From positions 52,700,001-52,764,000 of the forward strand of contig OZ231126.1 in assembly GCA_965153355.1 (NCBI GenBank): a stretch of DNA of 64,000 bases, given 5' to 3'. The position numbers were made by a program, and so were the translations under genes. The stretch comes from Flaccisagitta enflata. Its lineage: Eukaryota > Chaetognatha > Sagittoidea > Aphragmophora. Numbering within the stretch: position 1 is the first letter of the stretch; each line of letters begins with the position of its first letter. The notes below the pieces were generated by a model that made no database searches, was not told the origin of the DNA, and saw nothing but the letters and a program-made list of their open reading frames with translations. Below are positions 34,447 to 45,810 of the stretch, piece after piece.

Positions 34447-35057
34447 GGCAGCGGCCCCGAAGGGGCCGATGACCTATGCTTTCACACATAGGGGAAATTT
34501 TTCCTTCTTCTCCGTCCACCCCCTTTGAAGCTCATATTCCGGCTTTGGGGCCCAAATCCTAGTCTTGAGGCCCAAATCCTAGCCCTTAGGCCCAAATCAA
34601 AGCCTCATGGCTCAAATCACAGCCTAAAGCCTCAAATCACAGCCTCAAGCCTCAAATCACAGCCATGAGGCTCAAATGACAGCCTCATGGGTCAAATCAC
34701 AGCCTAGAGACTCAAATCCCAGCCTTGAGGCTCATATTCCAGCCTAAAGCCTCAAATCTCAGCCTCAAGCTTCAAATCCCAGCCTTGAGGCTCAAATCAC
34801 AGCCTTGAGGCTCAAATCACAGCCTTGAGACTCAAATCGCAGCCTCAAGGCTCAAATCACAGCCTTGAGGCTAAAATCACAGTCTTGAGGCTCAAATCCC
34901 CTTATTGATGCTCAAATTCAATCCTAGAACTTCAAAACTTACTAAGCATAGGTCATCGGCCCCTTCGGGGCCGCTGCCCCTCTCACTATGACACACGCAC
35001 ATATACTCACATAGGGGCAACGGGTACGGCTGACCATCTAACGCTTTTGCGACTATT
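34441..35057 (+). mobile_element. Family B, GACCTATGCT subtype, complete
   Basis: GGGCAGCGGCCCC-GAA-GGGGCC and GATGACCTATGCTTTCACAC at the left; the inverse AGCATAGGTCATCGGCCCC-TTC at the right, followed by CACATAGGGGCAACGGGTAC and CGCTTTTGCGACTATT. About 17 units of CTCAAATCACAGCCTTGAGG lie between. Inserted inside a CTTTTG microsatellite. Confidence 0.9.
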
Positions 35058-35171
35058 GCTTTTGCTTTTTCTTTTTCTTTTTCTTTTTCTTTTTCCTCTT
35101 CTTCTTCTCCTTTTTCTTTCTCTCCAATGAAACTCCCTTTCTATATACCTGTATCCAAGTTCTTCCCCTTC

Positions 35172-35487
35172 ATACAGTAGATGTCGTCTAGACAAATAAA
35201 CTTAAGAGACTGATATTTGGAATATAAATTAATAAAAGGATGCTTTATTGCCCATGGGTGTTGATTGCCATGGAAACACATTTCCATGTATTTACGCTAG
35301 CAATATTCTTACAGAACATATTGTGGGAAAGTTGTAGCAAATCCTACTCCTACCAACACCCATGGGCAACAAAACATCCTTTCATTAGTCTATATTCCAA
35401 ATATCAGCCTCTTAAGTATATTTGCTTTCCTGTGATGAGTTCCCCCGTATTTCCATGTCTAGATGACATCTACTGTATCATCTTCAA
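35172..35487. repeat. Foldback J
   Basis: Arms TACAGTAGATGTCGTCTAG...TTGCCCATGGGTGTTG and the inverse CAACACCCATGGGCAA...CTAGATGACATCTACTGTA. The right arm has about 30 extra bp. MITE-like. Confidence 0.8.
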
Positions 35488-35719
35488 AGACTCTCCCTTC
35501 CTCTATGCCTTTACCACTGTTTAACCCAATTCATTTCCCCTTCAAAGACAGTCTCTTTCTCTCTGCCTGCACCACTGTTCCTCCTCTCTGTTTGATTTTC
35601 TTTCTTTTTCGGCTCAGCCGTCTCAATGTTGGACCGTTGGCCGCATAGACCTCTTCACTTGGTCCTTCTTTTTGTATTCCTTTTACCTTTTCTTTCCTTA
35701 TTATCGTTATTCTTTTCTT

Positions 35720-35947
35720 TTATCCTTCTTACTTTCTTACTTTCTTACTTTCTTTTTTTCTTATTTTCTTATTTTCTTATTTTCTTATTCTTTTATTCTC
35801 TTATTCTCTTTTTCTCTTGTTTTCTTGTTTTCTTGTTTTCTTGTTTTCTTGTTTTCTTATTTTCTTATTTTCTCATTTTCTTATTTTTTTGCCTTCTTGC
35901 TTTCTTGCTCTCTTGCTTTCTTGCTTTTTTGCTTTCTTACTTTCTTA

Positions 35948-35990
<43 letters not shown>

Positions 35991-36128
35991 TCGGTTCTTT
36001 TTTTTTCTTTCTTTTCTTTGCTTTCCTCACTTTCACTTTTTTTCTCTTTGTTTGTTTGTTTGTTTGTTTGTTTGTTTTTGTTTGTTTGTTTGTTTGTTTG
36101 TTTGTTTTTGTTTGTTTGTTTGTTTGTT
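35720..36128. repeat. (TTTTCTTA/TTTC)n and (TTTG)n tracts
   Basis: Slowly changing tetra/octanucleotide pyrimidine repeat to about 36000, then TTTG from about 36045. Confidence 0.9.
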
Positions 36129-36271
36129 TCCTCCTCTTTTTTCTAATACTCCCTAAACAAATTGAAAAACAAAAAAGATTTCAAGATAACTACTGTATAG
36201 GCAGATCGGGTGGGCAGGGGCAGTGATGCAGAAATAGGCAAGAGACGATAGGGGCATTTTTGCAAAAACTA

Positions 36272-37047
36272 AATAGTCGCATTTGCAAAAGCGTAACATG
36301 GTCAGCGGTACCCGATGCCCATATGTTGGTGTATGTAGGGATGAGACGGTGAGAGGGGCAGCAGCCCCAAAGGGGCCAATGACCTATGATTCCACATAGG
36401 GCAAATTTCTCCAGTTCCTCCAGTTCTTTTTGTTGACCCATGGGCCTGATTTGAGGTCTGAGATGCCAGATTTGGGGTCATAGGGGCCTCATGTGAGGCC
36501 AGATCTGAGAAGAGTGATTTGTGCCTGGGTGGAGGGGACTTGGACAAATGAAGGTTTGAGAAGCTGATTTTGGAGGCTAAGATGTATGATTATGGGTCTG
36601 GGAGGTCTGATTTTGGGAATTTGAGGCCTGCTTTTTGGCTGGAGAGGCCAGATTTGGGGTCTGAGAAGTTTGTGTGAGGGTCTGAAACTCCTGCATTGGA
36701 GTTTGAGAGGCTTCATTTTGGATCTGAGGCTTGATTTGGGATCTGAGAGGCCTATTTGTTGGTCTAAGAGGTTCAATCTAGGGTCTCAAAGGCCTAATTT
36801 GAGGTCTGAGAGGCTTAATTTGAGGCCTGGAAGGCCTGATTTTGGGTCTGAGAGCCCTGATTTTGGGTCTGAGAGTCCTGATTAGAGGTCTATTTAGGCC
36901 TATGTAGGCTTGATTTTAGGTCTGGGAAGCCTGGTTTGAGGTATCGGGGAGGGGGGGATGGACGGACACACGGACAGACGGAAACCGGAGAAAATTGCCC
37001 TATATGGAATCATAGGTCATTGGCCCGTCCGGGGCCGCTGCCCAAAA
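36272..37047 (-). mobile_element. Family B, longest copy, complete
   Basis: AATAGTCGCATTTGCAAAAG, GGTCAGCGGTACCCGATGCC, GCAGCCCCAAAGGGGCC and GACCTATGATTCCACATAGG at the left. At the right are the inverse CCTATATGGAATCATAGG and CCGGGGCCGCTGCCCAAAAA. Core array of about 20-21-bp GGTCTGAGAGGCCTGATTTT-like units, about 36440-36930. Confidence 0.85.
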
Positions 37048-37112
37048 AGGGACTAATGGACCGACGCGTCGGACCAAAGATACGATGGAGCGTATTACGC
37101 GACCAAAAAGAG
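37043..37112 (-). mobile_element. Family A fragment
   Basis: GGACTAATGGACCGACG, then GTATTACGCGACCAAAAA. Directly abuts the family B element. Confidence 0.5.
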
Positions 37113-37258
37113 AATGAATGAGGTGTGAATAGGAATGTAGACAGAAACAGACTCTGGAACTTGCAAAAGCGATATTCGAAGCAGAAACCGGTGGAAAAAA
37201 TGACGGAAATCAACAACAGCACAGAGAGAATTTACCCGAGCGAAAAAAACAAGAGAGA

Positions 37259-37380
<122 letters not shown>

Positions 37381-37479
37381 CGCAGTGTAAAACGAGGCCA
37401 ATAGGTGCGTCAAATGGATGGTCAACAACAGACAGACCGACGGACACAATCAGTTATAGAGGTGCCTTGGCGCACCTAA

Positions 37480-37905
37480 AAAAAGAGAAACATACGTGGA
37501 AAATGGAATATTGGATAACCTGTAGAAGATTCGAACAAAAAAGAAACAAACAATAACACGTTTAAAAGAGTCGTCAGTGCCAATAATCGCTTTTTGCTTT
37601 ACATAGCCATTACTTTCAAAGAACAAGAGGGCGAGGTAAATTTCCAACATATATTTGTTACACAATTAGAACACATAAAAAAAAAAAAAAAAAAAAAAAA
37701 AATCAGAAAACCATCTCGAGCCAACAAATATTGATTATTGAAGCATTGAGGCAAGCCATCAAACCAGTTTTCTTTGAGATCAACACTCAAAGTTACATGA
37801 TATAACAATGATAATCATTGGTATCAACTGGAGACAAGGAAGCGGTCGTTTCTACGCCGCTTCCGCTTCCATATTGCAGTTCAAATACTAGTAGTTAACA
37901 TGTCT
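37480..37905. other. Mostly unique; possible minus-strand coding segment
   Basis: A minus frame at about 37705-37800 reads HVTLSVDLKENWFDGLPQCF, ending at a poly-A/T run (37678-37702). No splice sites found, so not called. Confidence 0.25.
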
Positions 37906-37910
37906 CCCAT

Positions 37911-39098
37911 AATTAGGCGGAAAAGAAGAATGATCAATATACATAGTAAAAATGCCCTCAGCATGATGTAATTTGACATGGAGATAGCTAAGACTCAGTA
38001 TTTTGACGTTGCAAGGCAATGTTGGCGACTTTCCTGCATGTAGGGCAAGATGGAGGGTGTTTTACCGAAAGTGAGGTGTCAGATTATTGTTTTACGAAAA
38101 AAATGTAGCAAATTGGAAACATTTACCATTCTTCATTTTAAGAAGATAGAATACAAAAAAATCGTCATTTATCGTGTAATGCAGTTGATAGATGTAGGAG
38201 AGTCAGTCATGCAGAAAGAAAGCCGTATATGTTGACCACAGAATTGAAGGTGAACTTGAGCATAAACAATAAGAAAAGTGTGTTAATCCCAAATTTGGTT
38301 ACTTTTCACTCATCGGCATATTTACGTTCATTAGGGGATAGCCTTTTACTTTTTTGGGCATTTTTTTTGCATCATGTTGACAAAATGAACATAAATTGGT
38401 GATATACATCTCTTGGATTGATTATAACAGGTCTCACAAAATTAGGCGGAAAGAGATGAAAACTCGTTGAAAGAGGGTTAAAAATAGGAATATGATCAAT
38501 CCAAGTGATGTAAATCACCAATTTATGTTTATTTTATCAACATAATGCAAAAAATGCCCAAAAAAGGAAATGGCTATCCCCTAAAGAACGTAGATATGCT
38601 GATGAGTCAAAGGCTAACAAATTTGGGATTGACACACTATTCTTATTGTTTATGCTCGACTTCACCTTCAATTCCTCAACTGCTGTCAACATACGCGGCT
38701 TTTTGTCTGCTTGACTGACTTTCCTGCATCCATCTATTGCATCACACGATAAATGGCGATATTTTTGCATTCCATCTTCTTAAAATGACGGACGGTAAAC
38801 GTTTTCCACTTTGCTGCATTTTTTCCATTAAAATCAGCAATAATCTGACACCTCACTTTTGGTAAAACACCCTCGATCACGCCTTACTTGCAGGAAAGTC
38901 GCCAACATTGCTTTGCTATATCAAAATACTGGGTCTTAGCTATCTCCATGTCAAATTTCATCATGCTGAGGGCATTTTTACTATCTATATTGATCATTTT
39001 ACTTTTCCGCCTAATTTTGTGAGACCTGTTATTTTCATGCTTAACGCTCTTTTCAACGAGTTTTCATCCCTTTTTGTCTAATTTTGTGAGACCTGTCA
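37911..39098. mobile_element. Foldback E, ~520-bp arms plus nested inverted ends
   Basis: 37911-38420 is repeated in inverse at 38491-39026 with moderate divergence. A further inverted pair (38424-38485 and about 39005-39098) carries CAGGTCTCACAAAATTAGGC and GATGAAAACTCGTTGAAA. Ends share AAAATTAGGCG with the palindrome at 9788-9984. No coding region recognised. Confidence 0.85.
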
Positions 39099-39297
39099 TC
39101 CCACCCACCAAATTCAAGGCGTTTGATCGTTTCTGTATCCTTAGTGTCATCACGTGGTTAAAGGGTACCGAAGCTGAGAGGGTGAAATGTTTTAGAGAAT
39201 AACTGCCTTTCCTAGAGGACGTTATTTTATCGTGGCCAGGACAAAACCCACACGAATTATCGGCAAATTCACTACTAAACCAGACAATGGAAGCCAA
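39064..39297 (-). other. Open frame of 77 codons, uncertain
   Basis: ATG frame MASIVWFSSEFADNSCGF, then SYSLKHFTLSASVPFNHVM, ending inside foldback E. Coding-like composition but no splice support. Confidence 0.22.
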
Positions 39298-39315
39298 AAG
39301 AGTTGGAAAACTTAG

Positions 39316-39554
<239 letters not shown>

Positions 39555-39904
39555 ACAGAGGACAGAAAGAAAGGTGGATAGACAGTCAGAAAGAAAGGTG
39601 GATAGACAGTCAGAATCTATGATTGGAAGAAAATAAACATGAACGAGAAGAAGAGCTTCAACACTAGGAAAGGGAGAAAGGATGAGAGAGAAAAAAGATG
39701 CTATGGCAATTGAACAAATGAGAATACAGAAGAAGGTGACCGCAAGAAGTGAAGCTGATTATGATAAATGTTTATAAATTGGTCATCAATGAACAAGATG
39801 CGGTGTCAATTATACCGACTTGAGTAATGGGAAGTGCCAGTAAGCAGTAACGTAACATTCTCCTTATGTTCATCGCCGGGAAGAACAGCGGAAAGAAAGG
39901 AAGG

Positions 39905-39932
39905 AAGAAAGAAAGAAAGAAAGAAAGAAAAA

Positions 39933-39975
<43 letters not shown>

Positions 39976-40024
39976 CAAAACAACAAAAAATCTTGTTTAT
40001 CACCACGAAGAAGAGCGGAAAGAG

Positions 40025-40071
<47 letters not shown>

Positions 40072-40075
40072 AAAA

Positions 40076-40131
<56 letters not shown>

Positions 40132-40135
40132 AAAG
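39905..40135. repeat. Two (GAAA)n blocks
   Basis: 39905-39975 and 40020-40135, separated by a linker repeated in part on both sides (GGAAGAACAGCGGAAAGA-like). Confidence 0.9.
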
Positions 40136-40272
40136 AAGAAAAAAAACAACAACAAAAAGAAACAAAAAAAAACAACAAAACAACAAAAAAAGTCAAAAAA
40201 GGAGAAGAGAAACAATCGAAAAGAAATTGGGAGAAACTAAGAAACCAAAGAAGTAAGACGGCGGAAATAAAG

Positions 40273-40305
<33 letters not shown>

Positions 40306-40369
40306 GGGAAGAAAATGGCCACCAAACAACCGTTCTCGCTAGCTTCCGTCCAGAACGCGTAAATATAAA

Positions 40370-40450
40370 TGCGACTCTACATGAGGCGCTGAGCATGTCC
40401 TTCCATCCTTTCGTCTATCAGCTGGTCGATCTGTGCGTTTGTAAATCGAT
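40370..40450 (+). mobile_element. Family A, decayed copy
   Basis: TGCGACTCTACATGAGGCGC and TCGTCTATCAGCTGGTCG; arms not preserved. Confidence 0.4.
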
Positions 40451-40620
40451 CAGTCAGTTGATCGATTAACAGACTGTTTATCAAAAATTTCATCAACTAG
40501 GATAACCTTTTACCTTTTATGAATGAATAGGCGCTTGCGTTTGGGCAGGGACAATAAGGCAAGAGACTGCTTGCAATTCATTAAGAATAACTGTAATAAT
40601 TTCGCTGCAACTATAAATTT

Positions 40621-40727
<107 letters not shown>

Positions 40728-41052
40728 CGACGACGACGATAAAAAGACAACGACCACAACCCTGGAGCGAATTAAAGATAGATGCTTTGCAACGCCATTC
40801 CTGATCTTGGGTCTAAGACGCACGACTTGAGAGGGATTCAATATTGAATTTGGATGGTCGGGCAAAGGAAGACAAGATAAGGAAATGAAAGGGAAGATTC
40901 TTTGTTGCGTATATGGGGAGACGAGAGGAGGACGAGGAGGAGGCTAGAAAAATAAAGGGGCAAAGGAAAGTAGAAAAAGAACGAATGGTACAATCATTGC
41001 TGATTTTCACATTGACTTATGCCAATCACTCACTTGTTCACTTACCCATTTG

Positions 41053-41257
41053 TTTTTAGTTGCGGAAACGCAACTCTATAAGAGGCTTTGTCCGTCCGTC
41101 CGTCCGTCCGTTGGTCGGTCGGTCGGTCGGTCGGTTGGTTGGTTGGTTGGTTGGTTGGTTGGTCCGTAGAGGTGATCGAGTCGAAAAGTGGGAAAACCCG
41201 CATTTCCGCCCCTGCCCACCCGTCCGCAACTGGTGGCCGTGTATCCGGCCTTGGTGA
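41053..41257 (+). mobile_element. Family A, GTTGCG subfamily, full length
   Basis: Left hairpin AGTTGCG-GAAA-CGCAACT (41058-41075), TCTATAAGAGGCTTTGTCCG, a CCGT/CGGT/TGGT array, then distal arm TCCGCAACT (41223-41231) complementary to AGTTGCGGA, and GTGTATCCGGCCTTGG. Confidence 0.9.
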
Positions 41258-41300
41258 AATATGAACAATGATACTCACTCGGGTAGGCATTTACAATCAT

Positions 41301-41780
41301 TCTTTCATCTATTCATTTATTCATTCATTCATTCATTCATTCATTCATTCATTCATTCATTCATTCATTCATTCATTCATTCATGCATTCATTCATTCAT
41401 TCATTCATTCATTCATTCATTCATTCATTCATCTATTCATTCATTCATTCATTCAATCATTCATTCATTCGTTCATCTATTCATTCATTCATGAGGAAAA
41501 TAAGAAGTCGGCTTTCATTCACATATTCATTCATTCATTCATTCATTCAATCATTTAATCATTCATTCATTCATTCATTCATTCATTCATTCATTCATTC
41601 ATTCATTCATCCCTTCATTTGTCGATTATTTTGTTTATTCTTTCAGTCGTCCATTCGTTCATTTGTACATCGATTCATTTATTAATTCATTGATTCATTG
41701 ATTCGTTGATTCGTTGATTCATTGATTCCTAGATTCATTGATTGATTTTTTGATTCATTCATTCATTCTAGCGCATTCCT
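41301..41780. repeat. (ATTC)n microsatellite, ~480 bp
   Basis: TTCA tetranucleotides, interrupted at about 41490-41520 and degenerate after 41630. Confidence 0.95.
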
Positions 41781-41878
41781 CTCTCCTAAAGTACTTTAAA
41801 ACAGATTACGGAGGCAAAAACGCGAAAAGCGTTGCTCGGGAAAATGGATATTGGATAATTGCTGCGACGAGACCATGT

Positions 41879-41895
41879 TCCCGTTGTTGTTCCCG

Positions 41896-41993
<98 letters not shown>

Positions 41994-41994
41994 G
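41879..41994. repeat. (GTT)n microsatellite
   Basis: About 115 bp, preceded by two CCCGTTGTT units. Confidence 0.95.
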
Positions 41995-42099
41995 AGAAAG
42001 AAGATGAAGAAGAAAATCGAGATGGAAAAGGAAAAGAAAAGGCAAGGAGGAAGAGGAAGAGGAAGGAAAAGACAGAAAACCGATAGAATACGGGAGTAA

Positions 42100-42880
42100 A
42101 CGAAAAAAACTGAAAAAAAAAAAACCCAACATCTTCAGAGGCTTGCGTGTGGATTCTACGGGGGACGACTGACGGGGGAATAGGGGTGGGGCAGTTACTA
42201 CTCGGTGAAAACCAACCTACTTTTCCACCAATTCCACCCAAACAGGCCCCAAGTCCCTAACCATTTGTAAACATCTACTATCGGTCGGCGGATACCCGAT
42301 TTTAACCTTCCGGTCGGTTTGTTAACAGCTATTACCCAGGTTATTGGTTTATATCGGAACCTATATTCGCGAATATTATTTAATTAATTGCACAAAATTG
42401 AACCGTTTTCTGATAGCCAGATCGCCGAAGTATAGTCGTTACTCGATTTAGAGCGTCTGTAAAAAAGGTAGGGTCGCGTCTACAAAGCGTAAAAATTTCG
42501 TTTTTAGACTCAGTAGCTATCTCTACATGGGCAAAAAGATAGTTCCACGCGTAATTCTGTCTTGTTCTTGTTTTGAACGGATGAATGCCGAATGGACTGA
42601 TTGATGCACGTGCCTAAACGTGCAAACGACCAGGAAATGACAACCCACTAATGTAGGCGTACATCTAAAGGGAGCAGAAAATCCGGGCCAGAGGAAAGAA
42701 GGAGATGGAAAAGAGGAGAAGGAGGAGGAGGACTCGAGGAGAATGGAATCAAGGAAAGCAAAAGATAAGAGGATCAAGCAGAAAATGAAAGAGGGAAGGT
42801 GGGAGAGGAAAGAAAATGAAAGAAGAACCGAAGTGGGAGAGCACCAATTGAAAAACGAAGCGCAAGTGAGAGATATAGAA
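42100..42880. other. No feature recognised
   Basis: Unique DNA. 42885-43115 then turns into GA/GACA. A 301-codon minus frame across 42523-43428 is held open mainly by the CT-rich strand and is not called as a gene. Confidence 0.5.
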
Positions 42881-42884
42881 ACAG

Positions 42885-43115
42885 AGAGAGAGAGAGAGAG
42901 ACAGAAAGAAACACAAGCAAAGAGACAGAGAGACAAGCAAACAGACAGATAGATAAAGGGACAGACACATAGAGAGACAGAGACCCAAGGAAGGACAAAG
43001 AGAAGAACAGACAGAGAGACAAAGAGAGGCAGAGAGAGAGAGACAGAAAGTCTGCGAGACAGAGTGAGAGAGAGAGAGAGAGAGACAGAGACAGAGAGAG
43101 ACAGAGATAGAGAGG
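42885..43115. repeat. Interrupted (GA)/(GACA) tract
   Basis: AGAGAC/ACAGAG mixture. Confidence 0.85.
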
Positions 43116-43774
43116 CTAAGAGAGAGCGACCGGGAGAAAGAGAAAACCGTTGAAAAGAGGATTGAAAGCGGCAATCGAAGAGAAAGATGAAGTCGTTGAG
43201 TGCGTGATAACGGAACGAGGAAAAAAGCAATGGAATTGAAGAGCAACAATGGAGTTGGAGTTGGAAATACAAGAGGACGAACAAATGGACGATCACGGAC
43301 GAGAAAGCTTGTAACAGCAAGTCCAATATCCAAATTAAACAAGGCCAAAAATATCCAACAGATGCATTCTCACGATATGGAGTTATGCATTTATGGAGAT
43401 ATGAAAAGAAAAACGCTTTGCATTGCATCTAGGAAAAAAACCACATAACATATCGTAGGAAACAGAACAGGAAATGTAATGTGCAAACCATGAATTTATT
43501 TCTTGGATGACGACAAAAAAGCAAGCCTCGATGGAAAAATGGATCCTTGTGATTTTCAAAGAGGCGTTACGCGACGATTCAAAAAACAGACCAAGGGATG
43601 GACTTACGCAAAGACATGTAGATGCAGACGGACAAATGGATGGACAGACATACGGACTGACAGACCTTCAGATAGGTTTGTAATAAAGCTACTACGATAG
43701 ATATGAATGGAAAAGATTTCCTAAGCCCAAATATTGGATGGAGTGGAAGAAAGAAGAGAAAAATAGGATGAGAA

Positions 43775-43991
43775 CAAGGCCAACACCTTACAGTCGCGTG
43801 CGGTTGTTAAGACCATTAGACTAAAAGACCAAAAGACAAAGAGACTAAATGTAAATTGACTTAAATTAACTTTAAATAACTTAAAATGGCGTAAAATGAT
43901 GAAAAAAAGCTAAGCGTGACCGACAGACAGACCGACGGACCGACAGACGGACAAAGTGGGTTGTAGAGTCGCGTGCACGCGACTAAAAAAA
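43775..43991 (-). mobile_element. Family A carrying a TTAAAATGAC-type cargo
   Basis: AACAAGGCCAACACCTTAC, AGTCGCGTGCGG, TTAACTTTAAATAACTTAAA, GACCGACGGACCGACAG, and the full palindrome AGTCGCGTGCACGCGACT then AAAAA. Confidence 0.85.
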
Positions 43992-44195
43992 AACCGGAAA
44001 AGAGAGTTACAGAAAACGAGAAGAAATAGGATGATGAAAATGTAATTCTTGAGCAAGAAAAGCGGTAACGAAACGAGGAGATGATAGATAAGGCGGGACA
44101 AAATAAAAAATGGATTCAGATGAGAGAGAAAGCGAAAGGAGATAAGGAATTGAAGAAGGAGGAAAGAAGAACCGGAAAGACATGGGTGAAAATAC

Positions 44196-44799
44196 AATAG
44201 TCGCAAAAGCGTTAGGTGGTCAGCGGTACCCGTGCCCTGCTTAAGTCAGGGTTGTGGTTAAAATTGAGGGGGGAGCAGGGCAGCGGCCCCAAAGGGGTCG
44301 ATGACCTATGCTTCCACACATATGGGGAGTTTCCTCCTTCTCCTCATTTTTCTCCTCCTCCGTACCCCCCCTCAAATCCCAGTCTCGAGGCCCAAATTCC
44401 AGTCTCGAGGCTCAAATCCCAGTCTTGAGGCCAAAATCCAAGCCCCAAGGCCCAAATCCTAGCCTCCAGGCCCAAATCTTAGCCTGGAGGCTGAGATTTG
44501 GGCCTTGAGGCTGGGAACTGGGTCTCTTAGCTGGGATTTAGACCTTGAAGCTGAGATTTTGGCCTCAAGGCTGGAATCTGGGCCTCCAGGCTAGAATTTG
44601 GGCCTAGAGGCTAGGATTTGGGCCTCGGGGCTTGGATTTGGGCCTCAAGACTGGGATTTGAGCTTCGAGACTGGAATTTGGGCCTCGAGACTGGGATTTG
44701 AGGGGGGGTACGAAGAAGAAGAAGAAGGAGAAGGAGAAAACTCCCCATATGTGTGAAAGCATAGGTCATCGACCCCTGCGGGGCCGCTGCCCAAAAAGA
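44196..44799. mobile_element. Family B, complete, core array switches strand
   Basis: AATAGTCGCAAAAGCGTTAG, then inverted ends GATGACCTATGCTTCCACAC and GTGTGAAAGCATAGGTCATC. Units read CCTCAAATCCCAGTCTCGAG up to about 44490 and CTGGGATTTGGGCCTCGAG in the opposite sense after it, so the whole element is one long imperfect hairpin. Confidence 0.9.
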
Positions 44800-45270
44800 A
44801 GGAGGTTTTCGTTTAAAAATGGGGGCACGCGAGATAAAAAAATTGGGGAATAAAATGGTATCCCGCTTTAAAACCATCCAGTAACGAAATTCCATCAATA
44901 ACAAACGTACATTCATGGTCCCTTCAGTTTATTTCCTTTGATATACCCTATGACGGAATTTTGCTTCCCATGAATAAAATCTGTCATTACACTGAAAAAA
45001 TGCGCATAAAAATCTTTGGAAAATTCAGTCGTGAAAAGAAGAGGGAAAAAAGTGTAGAAGTGAACAACATGAGAAGCATGAAATCAAAAGTATGGAATGG
45101 TGTTTAAACAAAAAAAATTAGAAATAAAGATAAGAAAGGAGTTATCCAAAAAAACGAATTATCCACAAGATAAGCAAAATCACAAGAAAAGAATAAAAAA
45201 ACGAAAAAAAAAAACCCAACCCCAAAACAAACAAACAAACAGAAAAAAAAAACGAAAACAAAAAAACAAC
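44800..45270. other. No gene recognised
   Basis: A-rich unique sequence with AAAC/AAAAC runs near 45200-45265. Confidence 0.5.
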
Positions 45271-45273
45271 AAA

Positions 45274-45660
45274 CTAACGGGGTAACAACTTTGAGTTGAT
45301 CGGCTGCCGAGTTCTGAGGCTCGGGTCGGGTTGATGGCATGGGAGGTGGGGGGGCAGGGCATTTCGACAATGTTTGGTCGGGAAATGATTCGTTGGGGAG
45401 CGTTTTGCCTCCGAGGCGCGCCGGTAGAAACCGGCAACGACTTCCGTGCCGATTCCGATCAAAGGGATGAATTCGCCATTTATGATGCATTTAGTAATTT
45501 GTGCCGTTTGTATCAATTCAAATGATCTTTGACAAGTTGAACAATCGAGTGGAACAGAAAAAGTCAATGGCAAATGATAGTTCACTGTGTAACCAAAATT
45601 CAAGAATCCATCCGCGTACCTGAGAGCAACATCATATGCTACACTGAACTTGTGTTGCAA
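45274..45660 (-). CDS. Candidate exon, 3' boundary uncertain, family unknown
   Basis: Minus strand. After an acceptor-like CTCACTCAG at 45669-45661, the frame is open from 45660 to a stop at 45274-45276. It begins LQHKFSVAYDVALR, then YADGFLNFGYTVNYHLPL, a CSTC pair and GEFIPLIGIGTEVV. The first two thirds have protein-like composition; the last third turns Pro/Ser/Thr-rich and may lie beyond the real splice site. A possible donor CTCAG|GTACGC would end the exon at 45620. The phase matches the candidate exon at 46660-46708 upstream. No homologue is recognised. Confidence 0.4.
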   Translation of the reverse strand: MQHKFSVAYDVALRYADGFLNFGYTVNYHLPLTFSVPLDCSTCQRSFELIQTAQITKCIINGEFIPLIGIGTEVVAGFYRRASEAKRSPTNHFPTKHCRNALPPHLPCHQPDPSLRTRQPINSKLLPR

Positions 45661-45810
45661 CTGAGTGAGACTATCATTTCATCCACACAGTTATAACTCA
45701 CAATCTTCCCCCGAGCGTACGTGTATCAAACCTAATACTCAATCAAATGCTCAAGTAGGTCTGTAGAATTGTCAGCATTTGAAATTAACAATTAGACGCT
45801 GACAAAGGTA

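Noticed and set aside
35626-36226. Phe/Leu/Ser-rich frames of 176-184 codons resembling membrane proteins
   Set aside because: Produced by TTTC/TTTG repeats.
42523-43428. 301-codon minus-strand frame, the longest in the window
   Set aside because: Held open by a GA/GACA-rich stretch (SLSLSVSV runs); flanks are hydrophobic but without family or splice evidence.
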